A stretch of 64,000 bases of DNA from Aurantiochytrium sp. KH105 (Eukaryota; Sar; Bigyra; Thraustochytrida; Thraustochytriidae), in NCBI GenBank assembly GCA_003116975.1, contig BGKB01000009.1:187126-251125 (forward strand). Direction: 5' to 3'. A model generated the notes under the pieces. The model was not told the DNA's origin. It was given only the letters and a program-made list of their open reading frames with translations, and made no database searches. Positions 1 through 9,851 of the stretch are shown here, piece by piece. Every line of letters starts with the position of its first letter. Position 1 is the stretch's first letter. The position numbers and the translations under genes were made by a program.

Positions 1-1657
1 CTTCGCGCACGAATGGCCGCTCCGCAAAGAGTCCCAGAAACGCGACAAGAGAGATCAGCGCAAAAGCGCCGACTCCAATGTGAGCCGCGGCCCGCGACCA
101 CGACGCAAAATTGGCGTAGAGACTTCCGGCCGAGAGATGTGTGGCTATTGCTGCGAGGGCAAAAGCTGCAAGAGAGGTTGCGGCAGGGAAAAGTTCCGAC
201 ACCGAGGATCCAGAAGACGCCACAATGTATCGCACACTAAAGACGATGCGCATGGCCATATTGATGGAGTTGGCAAGAATGAGGCCTGGCGCACGATACT
301 GCACGAGAACCGCGGCACTGGCCAAGTAAACGACAGAAAAAACAAAGAGCCAACCATTGAAGCGGCGCAAGGTAGCGTCATTCGCCGTGGCGTGCACATA
401 TGCCTCTGTCACGCCATTGACGGCAAGCACAAGAACGTAAACGCAATAGTACCCGAGAACTTGAGGCGCTGTCGTATGCTCGCTCCAACGCTCGCCATAG
501 AGAAAGTGGATGAGAAAGTGAGCATAACCAGGACCGAAAGCGACGAACACCAGCCCAAGTAGCGTCATGGCGCGACACAATAGTGCGACGAGCACACGGG
601 GCGAGATACGGGCCGTGGTCGATTGATGGGCATCAGCAAAGGTATCGCCGTGCTTGGCAAGATCATTGAGTTTGCCAAAGACGGCAAAAGCTGCCTCTTC
701 GATGGGCAGAAAGACAAAGCGCGCCACAAGAGAGCCTAGATTGAAGACTAGTGCGTACACGGCTTGGTCCGAGGCGTCCGTGGCCAGCGTCACCATGACC
801 ATTTTCTCGCCTTCTGCAAGTACAAGTTTCCATACTTGTTGCAGACTCATGCTGGCAGCTAACTGAAAGAGATCCGCGTCCCGCACGCGGAGCCAGTCCG
901 TCGGCTTGAGATCCTCGAGACCGTGAAGTGCCCAAATGGGCGAGAGCTCCTGGTTCTGGCCCGTTGTTCTCGAGGCTTGGGCAAAATATGCCGTATACCC
1001 GAGGAGCAAGGTCGCTGCGTAGGCGACATAACCAAAGGCGAAGGCCTGGAGCCCCATCTTGGCAGCGAGAACCAAGCCAATGGTGACGAGACACCGCGCT
1101 GTGACAGCGAGGGCCTCAATAGCGGACCGCCGGCCATACGCGAGCTGTCCCTGGGCAGCAACAAACATTGGCTCGCTTAGCAGCTCGGTGACAATGGCAA
1201 GGCCCACGATCCAGATTGACTGCCGATAGTCCTGCATGCTAATTTTTTCCAGAGCAGCTGCGTCTGCAGACCAAATGAACCATTGGCACGCCAAGGGCGT
1301 CGCCGCCCAACCGGCCAAGACGGCGCACCAGGTGAGGTTGACGAGGTCGCGTCGCGTGGCAAGCGCCGCTCCTTGGCCGTGTGCTGCGACGGGGCCGTCT
1401 CCGCGAGCGGCGGCGGTACGCAGACAGGTCCGACGCACGCCTTCGCGCGCCAGCGTCAGCACGACCGTGTACAGCAGGTACAGCTGTACGGACGAAACGC
1501 CGAGCAGAGATGGGTCTTCAAGATGGCGTGTGAGGGCCACATTGAGCACAAAGGTCAGGGCGCGCGAGAGCAGCTGCACGGAGGCGAGCAGCGAGGCACC
1601 ACGTAGGGCCGACCCCACGATGCCGGCGCGCTGCGCGCCGTCTTCCTCCCCGCCCAT
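1..1657 (-). CDS. RFT1: RFT1-like ER membrane protein (3' end off the window)
   Basis: Reading the minus strand from the ATG at 1657-1655 gives an open frame of 552 codons that reaches base 1 without a stop, so the C-terminus is missing. The protein is strongly hydrophobic with many membrane segments. It has RFT1 landmarks: near the N-terminus QLLSRALTFVLN, then LYLLYTVVLTLAREGVRR, and in the middle LFQLAASMSLQQVWKLVLAE and LVARFVFLPIEEAAFAVFGK. RFT1 proteins are usually about 500-550 residues, so only the last few residues should be lost; the visible end, LFAERPFVRE, lies after the last hydrophobic segment. The family acts in the ER in N-glycosylation. It was proposed to flip Man5GlcNAc2-PP-dolichol, but that role is disputed. 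No intron is needed. The next gene on this strand ends at 2076, leaving about 420 bp as the probable promoter. Confidence 0.9.
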   Translation of the reverse strand, partial: MGGEEDGAQRAGIVGSALRGASLLASVQLLSRALTFVLNVALTRHLEDPSLLGVSSVQLYLLYTVVLTLAREGVRRTCLRTAAARGDGPVAAHGQGAALATRRDLVNLTWCAVLAGWAATPLACQWFIWSADAAALEKISMQDYRQSIWIVGLAIVTELLSEPMFVAAQGQLAYGRRSAIEALAVTARCLVTIGLVLAAKMGLQAFAFGYVAYAATLLLGYTAYFAQASRTTGQNQELSPIWALHGLEDLKPTDWLRVRDADLFQLAASMSLQQVWKLVLAEGEKMVMVTLATDASDQAVYALVFNLGSLVARFVFLPIEEAAFAVFGKLNDLAKHGDTFADAHQSTTARISPRVLVALLCRAMTLLGLVFVAFGPGYAHFLIHFLYGERWSEHTTAPQVLGYYCVYVLVLAVNGVTEAYVHATANDATLRRFNGWLFVFSVVYLASAAVLVQYRAPGLILANSINMAMRIVFSVRYIVASSGSSVSELFPAATSLAAFALAAIATHLSAGSLYANFASWSRAAAHIGVGAFALISLVAFLGLFAERPFVRE

Positions 1658-2075
1658 TCGGCCTCTCTCCGTTCATTAACGACTTTGGACAGAAACCCGC
1701 AGATCCTCGGGATCGATGTCCGCGGCTGTTTGGGTCTGCCAGAATCTTCATTTTTTCTTTTTGTTTTGCTTGATCAAACACCTCGAAAGTCGTGCCAAGT
1801 TCAAGCGATTTTGATCTCACAAAGGAAAATGATTTCTTTGTAGTGATGCATTGCATCAATTTCTGGTTGCTCAAGAACAATTTCTGGTTGCTCAAGAAGA
1901 CGCACATGGTTTTGATTGGGCATGTTAATGCGAAGACTTTTCACTTACAAAGACTGGTAGTAGGCTATACGTTTTTTGGAGCAGCGATAGATTCTCCTTT
2001 CTTTTTTGTTATTGACATTGACAAGAATGATCTGTGCCCGCTTTGCTTGCTTTTGTAGGGCATGTCAGTGGCAAT
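1658..2075. other. Intergenic: RFT1 5' flank
   Basis: This 418-bp gap between two minus-strand genes holds no supportable gene. It is more AT-rich than the flanking coding DNA and contains a perfect 21-bp tandem duplication at 1857-1898. It should contain the RFT1 promoter and the 3' end of the gene at 2076-2483. Confidence 0.6.
1857..1898. repeat. 21-bp perfect tandem duplication
   Basis: Two identical adjacent copies (1857-1877 and 1878-1898) of a unit beginning caatttctgg and ending ctcaagaa. It lies about 200 bp upstream of the RFT1 start. Confidence 0.9.
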
Positions 2076-2483
2076 CTACTTTCCATACTGGAGCAGTGCG
2101 TTCCGTGTGCGCCATGCCGCAGTAGCGCAAAAGATGCCAATGCCCCACAAGAGAATGCCACCGGCCGTGCGAATCTCTTGAGGTGAGTTCCCGTACACTT
2201 GAGGCGAAAGGGAGAATGTGAGGCCCTCGAAGACGGTGGCTGTCGCGAGACCGACCACGGTTGCTCGAAGGCCATCGACATCATCGGGGCTTGCACCGCT
2301 CAGTCGCACAAAGATCTCGTATGTGGCAATAGCCGTGGGCACCATGCCGATATAGAGCGCGTTGAGCACAGACGTTCCCGTCGCTCCTTCTGCCGTCATG
2401 GGCACTGTACGATTGAGAGTGTACGCTGTGGCACCCCAGAAGAGAATGCCCGCGAGCCCAGCGCGAAAATCGATCGTGGCCAT
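2076..2483 (-). CDS. Small four-helix membrane protein, DUF5367-like
   Basis: This 135-residue protein has four hydrophobic segments at about residues 5-22, 41-60, 72-93 and 106-124, and no signal peptide beyond the first helix. Short size, four-helix layout and the C-terminal pattern (YGNSP, then a Gly/Ala turn and ILLWGIGI) resemble the small bacterial DUF5367 membrane proteins, which have no known function. I recall that family only in outline, so the link is tentative. The ATG at 2483 is the only good start because the first helix begins within ten residues of it. It lies downstream of RFT1 on the same strand; nothing in the sequence links their functions. A four-helix protein of bacterial type in a eukaryotic genome could reflect lateral transfer, but base composition does not obviously differ from its neighbours. 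Confidence 0.65.
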   Translation of the reverse strand: MATIDFRAGLAGILFWGATAYTLNRTVPMTAEGATGTSVLNALYIGMVPTAIATYEIFVRLSGASPDDVDGLRATVVGLATATVFEGLTFSLSPQVYGNSPQEIRTAGGILLWGIGIFCATAAWRTRNALLQYGK

Positions 2484-4455
2484 GGTCTCTTGCTGTTTGC
2501 CTTCGCGACGCCTCAGCTCTCCCCCTGCTCCTGTCGCTCTGGTCGAACGAGTTGCCGCTGTTGCCTTTAATGCCGCTCCACTGGAAAGTTTCTGGCCGTT
2601 CGCGTCCCACGTGAACGTTTTGTTTTGCAGAGCCCGCGCTTCTCCAAGCCTCGAGCTTCATCGCCCGTGAGCTTCATGATGATCTGGGCAACCCAATTCT
2701 AAGCACAACGCATTTTCATAGTGCGCAACTCATTTTTTTGTGGTTTGACAGTGAGTGCGCGCTGATTTCGTTGCTTTTGCTTACTACGTGTCGCTATCGC
2801 GTCAGAGACGGAGGGTGACATTCTTGGGATCGCGCACACGAACGTACGAAGGCACTCGCGCCCGCAAGAATGCGCACGTTGGAACGCCCGTTGCGACCTT
2901 TTCACCAGTCGTGGCCCGGAACCTATATGGTATGTACACACGCTTAGCGAGCGGCAGCGGGCGACAACTTGCTCCATGGCCGAGCGTCTTGCGTCTCGCT
3001 GGATCGACTCGATGCCAGCCTAGTTTTTGTTCTTGCCGTTGAACCATTCATTGCTGCTTCTTTCATTCTCGGTCCACTGTGACTGATTGTGTCTGTCTAC
3101 TTGAGAGACAATCATCATCAGCTGCAGCGTGCGTGTCTTGCACAAGAGAATTTCTGCGCCTGCCAGGTGTGGCAGTGGCCGTGCTCGCTGATAGAGCAGC
3201 CCAGAGTATCTATCTGGCTATCTCTCCGCGACTGCGACCTGCGACCTGCGACGTGCATTGCACGTTGACGCGGACCAGCCCTCAAGAATCGCAATATGGT
3301 CGGAGTGCCCCTCAAGTATTAAGTGGCAGACTCGCGACGCGCACCTCGGTCCTGGCGAATGGATAGAACCTCCTTTACTTGCTCGCTAGAGGCGGTCTCG
3401 CCGTTGCGTGCGTGTCGTGCGAGCTCGCGTGCGTGCAAGACTTGCCTTTTTCATTACTTGATGAAAGGAGCATGCCGTCCCTCGCGATCCCCGCAATATC
3501 CGTTTAGACGCGGCGAAGATTTGCGTCGATTATCGTTGGTGATGTATGTGATGATGACAACGATGCTGGCCGTGGCAGGCTCCAGTGCAGCCAGTACGTA
3601 GATAGCTAGCTTGCTAGCTGGCTGGCTGTAGACGCATGATGATGCAGCCAGGTCAATGGCGCCGGGAATTCCTTCGACTTGTCATCATGACCACGTATAG
3701 CCTGGCTGTGAAGGCGGGGACCCGTTGACTACACATTCGTGCATGCAGTGCGGTCCAGACGTTTGTTTATTTATTTCCTACGATGATCCTGAAAATGACA
3801 GCTTCGAGTCGAGTCATGGAGACGCGAAGCGCAAGGCTGCTGTCGCTGGCCGCCTGCCCTCGCGCTCTCGCGTCAGGACTGGCGAGCGTTCGTTCACCCA
3901 TCGGCCGGTCCCGTGCCGCCCGTCGGAACTGCGCCTAGCTTGCGAGCTCCATGAGAAAGCACCACCACCTATTGCTCTTCCCATGGCGCCATCTCCTTCC
4001 ACAAGCTTCTCGCATAGTCGAAGAAGCACGATGAGCCTGCACGCAGATGTCGCTCACTGGTGCTCTCTCTCAGTCAACCAGCCAGGTCGATTTCCGCGAC
4101 CGACCAGTCGGGCCCGCGGTGTGCGAGCTGAGGTGCCTGTCTGGCCGCCGGCACGGCCGCGGCACCGAACCGGGCGCGCGCAGTGCGGCCAGCGGCGATT
4201 CCGTTCGCGGCGCGGCAGGCCTCGCAGCGGCGGCGGCGCAAGCGCCCTCGCAAGGCTGGGTTGCGGGGCGAGCGCGACCCGAGAGCCGGACTCCGCGGGG
4301 CCGCTTCTCTTCGTTTTGGTCGCCGGTAGGTTCTAACTAACGGCCTCCTAGAGGAGGCTGCGGAAGGACCCGAAATGTAACGCATAGGCCACGTGGTCGG
4401 GGCCAGAGCTTCGAGGCCGCGGAGATCGCCGGTTTTGTCCAGCGATGGGTGGCTG

Positions 4456-4492
4456 GTTGCTTGCTTGCTTGCTTGCTTGGTTGCTTGGTCGA
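4456..4492. repeat. GCTT tetranucleotide array
   Basis: Five to six near-perfect gctt units followed by two variants (ggttgcttgg). Simple sequence in the gene-free interval. Confidence 0.85.
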
Positions 4493-5103
4493 TTGATTTT
4501 AATTGACGCGCGGGATGTCCGCGCCTCCGGAGGGAGTCCAGCCTTCACGTATCATGGCGAGCGTCGTCCGGAATTCGGCTGCGAGGTTGACTTGGCACGG
4601 GCCTCCTTGCGGCCAGCACTGACCGCCTCGGGGACTGCCACGGATGGGAGAACGAGGTAGCAAATGGGCGAACGAGGTAGCAAATGGGCGAACAAATGAG
4701 CGATGAAGGCTGACGGAGAAGGAGCATCGGCTGGTAAACCTTGTCAGGAAATTTATGAAATTGAAAAATCGAGATTTTTCCATGCCACAGCCTCCATTTT
4801 CATCTTCATCTTTATCTGTCTGCCATGTTTGCGTTCACTCGCGCCCACAATCATGCGTTTCCTCCCCTCCCTCCCTCGCTTGCATCGTTCGCTCGCAGGT
4901 CTTGAGCCTGCGAGGCCGGCCGCCTCGGGGCACGCGGCTCGGCCACAGCAACGGCGGCGGTTGGTCGGCCAACTCGCAGCGCCGGGTCAATTAAGTGGAA
5001 TGGTGGCTTTGTGGCAGACTTTTTCGCCAGTATGCTGCGCTGCTCTGCGGCGCGTGCCCCTCTGACCGCAGTGGGAGGAGGACTTGGTTTTCTCCCATTC
5101 GGA

Positions 5104-5175
5104 CATCCATCCGTCCATCCGTCAATCCATCCATCCATCCGTCCATCCACGCGTGCACGCATGCATGCATGCATC
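5104..5175. repeat. CATC/CGTC then ATGC tetranucleotide array
   Basis: An imperfect array of catc and cgtc units to about 5150, followed by gcgtgcacgc and a run of atgc units. Translating it gives Ser/Ile/His/Pro repeats that are not credible protein. Confidence 0.85.
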
Positions 5176-5661
5176 CACGCATATATTGCTCTCTCCACGC
5201 ACGCGTCCGTTGGCGCGCAGAGTAGTGAGCGCAAGGGGTGGACGCGCGGGTCCCGCGCAGGAATCCGTCATCAAACTCCGAGGCAGCTTTGGAGCCGCGG
5301 AAACAGGGAAACTCTTTTCCTCTCTGCGAGAAGAAAATTGAGGGGCGCGCGGATGCCGCGATCGCGCGCGCGGGCCCACTTCTTTACTTGATTACCTACG
5401 TCTTGCCGCTGCCAGCGGCAGGTGCCAGGTGCTGGTTGCAGCTGCTGCCCTGGCAACAGCACGCGAGGTTGCTTTCTTTCGGGGATCGATCATGCGCGAA
5501 AACGAAGACAAGCACCAAATAACAGACGACTCCAGACGGACACTCTTGAGGCTCCTACCTGCCAACACCTGCAGAGCAGTGTGGATCCGCCGAACCCGGG
5601 CCTCGTCGCTGAAAGGACGATGAACAAAACCATCAAACGGGCGGTCTCCGAGAGGGCTTCG

Positions 5662-5682
5662 CCGCGCGCGCGCGCGCGCGCC
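5662..5682. repeat. GC dinucleotide run
   Basis: An alternating cg run of about ten units, the purine-pyrimidine alternation expected of potential Z-DNA. It has no coding context. Confidence 0.8.
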
Positions 5683-5769
5683 TCGCTGCAAGTCTCCATC
5701 TTGCCCTCCTTTCATCATCTCTCTCTGTGACTCACCAATCAACGTCCTTCCTTTCTTCCGCCTCTTTGT

Positions 5770-5820
5770 TCATTATTTTTTTTTCAATTCATTATTTTTT
5801 TCAATTCATTTTTATTTCGG
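5770..5820. repeat. AT-rich block with a duplicated T-tract unit
   Basis: Two copies of a unit made of catta, a T run and caatt stand in tandem, followed by another T-rich stretch. The sequence then switches abruptly to a very GC-rich block. Such a step is common at promoters and can also be a replication or nucleosome boundary; which applies here is unknown. Confidence 0.6.
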
Positions 5821-6216
5821 AAAGTCTCGGTTGGACAGGCAGGGGACTCGCCCCGGCCGTCCCGGGGGGGGAACGCGGCAGCGCGTGGTGCGGCTCCATC
5901 GCCGCTCGGCGCGGACCTCGCCCGCCCGCCCGCCCCCTCTCGCGCCTCTCGGCCGCGCGCCCGCGCGCCGGCGGCGGCCGCCGCAGACCCGCTTCGCCTC
6001 GCCTCGGCTTGGCTTTTCCGCCGCGCCCAGCTCCGCTCGCCGTCGCCGGCCGAGCCGAGTTCAGGCGCCGAGCGGCCGTCCGTTCGAGGGCAGAGGCGAG
6101 CTCTAGATAAGAGAGGAGCACGTGCAGCGGCCGGTAGGAGGGCCTAGGCGGCGGCTAGGCGGCGCAGTCTCGTCTTGTCTCGTCTCGTCTGTCTCGCGCT
6201 TTGAAACCGCAAGCAA

Positions 6217-6251
6217 CGAAGGAAGGAAGGAAGGAAGGAAGGAAGGAAGGA
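6217..6251. repeat. GGAA tetranucleotide array
   Basis: About eight ggaa units, some 400 bp upstream of the first metalloprotease start. A looser gtctc/gtctt pentanucleotide stretch precedes it at about 6168-6196. Confidence 0.9.
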
Positions 6252-6584
6252 GCTTTTGAAAATCGCCCGAAATACAGGAGAGCAAGCAAGAGTCAAAGCA
6301 AAGCGGCATCGAGGGCGGCGAGCGAGCGAGCTCGCTTGGCGCGGGGACTCGGACGCGCACCCGGGCTTGCTTGCGTGCTGGCTCGGCGGCTCGGCGGCTT
6401 GGAGGCTTGCTGCCGCTCGGTGGCTGGCCGGCTGGCTGGCTGGCCTGATTGTTGCCTGCGCGACAATTGACAACCTCGTCACGGACGAAAGACAGAAAGA
6501 AGGTCAGGCGAACGATCGATTGATTGGAGGCGGCACGCGCTTGGTCGCTGCAAAGCGCGGGCACAAGGCGGACGAGGCGGGCGC

Positions 6585-6633
6585 GCAGGCAGGTAGGCAG
6601 GCAGGCAGGCAGGCAGGCAGACAGGCAGGCAGC
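6585..6633. repeat. CAGG tetranucleotide array next to a start codon
   Basis: Roughly twelve cagg units with two substitutions, ending only about 24 bp before the ATG at 6657. It is almost certainly part of the 5' untranslated region of the metalloprotease gene. Confidence 0.9.
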
Positions 6634-6656
6634 GACCCGCGGCGGAGGCGAGGAGG

Positions 6657-9134
6657 ATGAGCGCGGCAGCGGCGCTTGCCGTCGTCGTTGTCGCCGCCGC
6701 CACTCTCGTGGCCGAACACCCTGCGCGAGCGCAGAGTGTCCGCGAAGGTGGACATGTGCTGGCTTGGGACCTTTTGGCCGCGCACGAAGCGCCGCAGACA
6801 CATGAACTGCACGCTCGCCGGCTCGGCGACATCGCAGAGGTCGGAGACTATGTGAGCATCCACGTCGATGACCTCTTCGGGCACCTCGCCGCGACCCGCA
6901 ACGGCACGAGCCGATTAGCGTTTCCCATGCCGACCAGCACGGGCTCTAGCACGAACACGACTGTTCTCTGTGAGCTCCAAGAGTCCTATCTCGCCATGTC
7001 CCCCCAACTCGCCGCCGAATTCCCCACTGTCCATAGCTGGCGAGGCTTGTGCGATGACGGCTCCGTCATTGAACTGTCCGGAGAGGAGGGCGCCGAGGAC
7101 TCGGTTGCCATCTTTCTGCAAAAGAACGAGTCCGCGGACACCATCTACGTCGACAGTGCCGTGCCTGCGTCCTCAACCTACCTCATGTACAGCACCCGTA
7201 AGGCGCGTCTCGTCGACACGAAGCTGGAGAACTCCGTCCCCACCTGCGGCGTCAACGACTCTCACACGCTTGCCGACCCGGACTACCTGGCAATCATGAA
7301 CGAGACCGACAACTCGCAAATCCCGTCCGTCATCACCCCCATCCTTAGCAGCAAGACAGGTAGTTCCGGCGCGTCCACCGCCACTCGCGCTACCAACGTT
7401 GCGACATCCGCAGCAACCGTTGGACGCAAACTGAGGCTCGCGCTTATCGCAAACAAGGAGTACTCGAACTACTCGGGAGGCACCATCGCTTCCACCTTTG
7501 CAGCCATGTTGAAAATCATTAGCCGCGTCAACAACGTCTACATGCGGGAGATGGGCATCTATTTTGAGCTCATTGACCAAACCAAAAAGCTCATCTGTGC
7601 AGGAAATCAACTCGACTCCACGTGCACCGCATACATGCCCAACACATCGGCGGCGCTGTACAAGAATGCAGGCTTTCTCAGCCGCAGAAACATCGACAAA
7701 AGTGACTATGATATCGGACATAGCTTCACCACGGGCTCCGGAGGCATCGCCGGTCTCGGTGTTGTTTGCGGAAGCGACAAGGCCTGGGGAACCACTGGCC
7801 TCGCTTATCCGACCGGTGACATCTTCGCCATTGACTACGTCGCTCACGAGATGGGCCACCAAATGGGCATGAACCATGTTTTTCGCGATTGCAATGGTGG
7901 AAACGGTCAAAGAGTTAGAAGCGCCGCAGTCGAGCCCGGTTCCGGTTCCACAATCATGAGCTATGCCGGTTTGTGCTCGAACACGAACGCAAGAACATCG
8001 GCTTTGCCTATCTTCAACCCAAAGTCGATCGAGGTAGCTCGCAAGCTCATCAACAAAAAGTCTTGCGGTTCAGAGATTTCGACCTCGCGCTCCTCCCCCA
8101 TCGTTTCCGTTCCGGCCACCTGCGACGTCCCAGTGGGTCAGTCCTTCGTTCTCGAAGGAGCTTCGGAAACTGCGGATGGAAGCTCGTTTTTCCAGTGGAC
8201 TCGCGTTGACAATGGAGCCGAGTCATACGTGGATGAGAGCGTCGGTCGCTTTGCGCCGTGGGAGCCAATCGTCAGCAAGATCCGCTACTTTCCCAACTTG
8301 TACTTCACGCTCAACAGTGTCTCTTCGCTGCTCGAAATCCTGCCGTCTTCCACGCAGACCATGACGTTTCGTTTCCATGAACGCGCGCTCTACGACGAAG
8401 ATGGCACCGTGGATGACTTTGCAAAGGCTGTCATTGGTGATTATGGCTTCGCTGATACCGAGGTTTCCTTTGTCAATGCCAACCCGCTTTCTATCACCAG
8501 TTCGGGAACCTTTTCGCAGGGCCTCGAATATACATTCAAATGGGACAATGGCGGCACCAAGAGTCTCTCTGCTGATGTTGGCATTTACATGGCGCTCGAC
8601 GAACTTCCTCAAAAGAAGATTAACCGATTTGACTATAGCGACGACATCGTGGACCCCGACTGGGTCCTCGTGGCCACCGTTGCCAACACGGGTAGTGCGA
8701 CTGCAACTGTTCCGACCACGATTCACTCTGCGAACAGCAACAAGAATGGTCTCCTCATGATTCGGTCCACTGGGACCGAGGGTTGTGCCTTTTTCGACAT
8801 CAAGCGCATCAAAATTGCCAAGATCGCAGCTTCCGCAGGCGATTCTGATGAGACTGACGAGACAGAGGAGAACACCGAGGAAGGCGACCAAGGATCGGGG
8901 GAGTGCTACGAGCGGCGCGTGCGCGAAAAGGTCAAGAATGCGAACAAGCTCCAGTACAAGTCTCGCGTGAAAACTGTTCAAGCTTGTATTGACCTTTGCA
9001 TTGAGAAGGAAGAGTGCAACCTCTTCAACTACCATGCGGGCCGCAACGCCTGCTGGCTCCTCTCGCATTCCATCCGCACCATCACAAATGTTAACAAAAG
9101 GTGGTATTCGGGCACCAAGGCTGCCTGCACCTGA
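6657..9134 (+). CDS. Secreted M12B-like zinc metalloprotease with PAN/Apple domain
   Basis: An 825-residue single-exon protein. Residues 1-26 form a signal peptide (a long Ala/Val core ending near ARAQ). An N-terminal pro-domain-like region follows, then from about residue 255 a metzincin catalytic domain. Its zinc site is HEMGHQMGMNH at 397-407 (three His ligands, catalytic Glu 398), with the downstream Met-turn IMSYAG at 433-438. This matches reprolysin-like M12B peptidases, including those of marine bacteria and protists. A beta-rich region follows (to about 720), then an acidic Asp/Glu/Thr linker. The C-terminus, about 750-824, has cysteines spaced like a PAN/Apple domain, often a carbohydrate- or protein-binding module. 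It should act outside the cell or in the secretory pathway. A paralogue lies at 17473-19611 with the same architecture but no PAN domain. Confidence 0.88.
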   Translation: MSAAAALAVVVVAAATLVAEHPARAQSVREGGHVLAWDLLAAHEAPQTHELHARRLGDIAEVGDYVSIHVDDLFGHLAATRNGTSRLAFPMPTSTGSSTNTTVLCELQESYLAMSPQLAAEFPTVHSWRGLCDDGSVIELSGEEGAEDSVAIFLQKNESADTIYVDSAVPASSTYLMYSTRKARLVDTKLENSVPTCGVNDSHTLADPDYLAIMNETDNSQIPSVITPILSSKTGSSGASTATRATNVATSAATVGRKLRLALIANKEYSNYSGGTIASTFAAMLKIISRVNNVYMREMGIYFELIDQTKKLICAGNQLDSTCTAYMPNTSAALYKNAGFLSRRNIDKSDYDIGHSFTTGSGGIAGLGVVCGSDKAWGTTGLAYPTGDIFAIDYVAHEMGHQMGMNHVFRDCNGGNGQRVRSAAVEPGSGSTIMSYAGLCSNTNARTSALPIFNPKSIEVARKLINKKSCGSEISTSRSSPIVSVPATCDVPVGQSFVLEGASETADGSSFFQWTRVDNGAESYVDESVGRFAPWEPIVSKIRYFPNLYFTLNSVSSLLEILPSSTQTMTFRFHERALYDEDGTVDDFAKAVIGDYGFADTEVSFVNANPLSITSSGTFSQGLEYTFKWDNGGTKSLSADVGIYMALDELPQKKINRFDYSDDIVDPDWVLVATVANTGSATATVPTTIHSANSNKNGLLMIRSTGTEGCAFFDIKRIKIAKIAASAGDSDETDETEENTEEGDQGSGECYERRVREKVKNANKLQYKSRVKTVQACIDLCIEKEECNLFNYHAGRNACWLLSHSIRTITNVNKRWYSGTKAACT

Positions 9135-9851
9135 TTTGATCTTTTCCATGACAACCTGTTTCTGTCCAGCTACATTAGCAAGTAGTATGATACAATTACA
9201 AAGATATTCTGACTCACCTTATTCATTCATACATTGCAACAACTTGCATGTGGTATTCTTGTCCTGGGTGAGGCTCCACGTCTTGCGCCAGACGTGAACC
9301 GGTTCGACCTTTGGCATCTTTGTTCGGCCCAACTGTCCCGTTTGTCTTTTGCATCTCCGCTTGGGACCTACCTACCTCATCGGTTCCCGCCACCTCCAAT
9401 CCCCAACGTCGCGAAAGCCCCTCGACGAGCTTTTCCTTCTTCAATGCGTCACTCGTTGCGGCAAGCAAGCGTGGCGCAAGCAAGCGTGGCGCAAGCAAGC
9501 AAGCTGGCGCAGGAAGTGCGCGTCGACGACTTCTTCATTGTCAGACAGAAGAAGTTTGGCGGGACAGAAGCGAACAGAAAATGGAAAGTCGTCTTCCCAA
9601 AAGAAAGAAGAACCCGAGGTTCTGGTACTCGCTCCTTGCTTGCTTGCTTTCTTGCTTATAGCTCGCTAGCGCTAGCGCAGGCAAACAGATATTGCAGCTG
9701 CAGGCTGCGAGCGCGAGGCGCGGGCTCGGGCAGACGTCTGCGGCGGGGGCTCCGTGGCGCCTCCCCTTCGCCCCGGCCGCCGCGCGTCGTCGGCGCGGCC
9801 CTCGACGGTCGGGCCGCGGTCCTTCGCTCGCTGATCTGATCGCTTGGCCTC
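9135..9851. other. Intergenic between metalloprotease 1 and importin-alpha-like gene
   Basis: A 717-bp tandem gap with no credible gene. It contains a 15-bp repeat at 9461-9508 and a GC-rich block just before the ATG at 9852. It should include the 3' end of the protease gene and the promoter of the next. Confidence 0.6.
9461..9508. repeat. 15-bp direct repeat, three units
   Basis: Two perfect adjacent copies of gcaagcaagcgtggc (9461-9475, 9476-9490) are followed by an 18-bp variant (9491-9508). It is upstream of the importin-alpha-like gene. Confidence 0.9.

Larger units (their letters stand above)
2484..6656. other. 4.2-kb region without a supportable gene
   Basis: This is the divergent interval between the membrane protein (-) and the first metalloprotease (+). 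Short open frames exist on both strands, but none has a recognisable domain or sustained non-repetitive coding character. It contains GCTT, CATC, GGAA and CAGG tetranucleotide arrays, a GC dinucleotide run, an AT-rich block at 5770-5820 followed at once by an extremely GC-rich block (about 5840-6110), and small GCTAGC-type repeats near 3600. Promoters of both flanking genes should lie here. A non-coding RNA or a short multi-exon gene cannot be excluded. Confidence 0.5.

Noticed and set aside
3725-4336. 203-codon plus-strand frame in the gene-poor interval
   Set aside because: No domain, skewed Arg/Pro/Ser composition following GC content, and no start context or 3' motif. I cannot support it as a gene.
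5727-6121. Overlapping frames on both strands in the GC-rich block
   Set aside because: Translations are Arg/Ala/Pro low-complexity sequence caused by base composition.
6217-6633. Regular repeats considered as a CRISPR array
   Set aside because: Units are four bases with no spacers: ordinary microsatellites in a eukaryotic genome.
9285-9315. tRNA-like GGTTCGAC T-loop sequence
   Set aside because: The flanking five bases on each side do not pair and no acceptor stem or anticodon arm can be formed.
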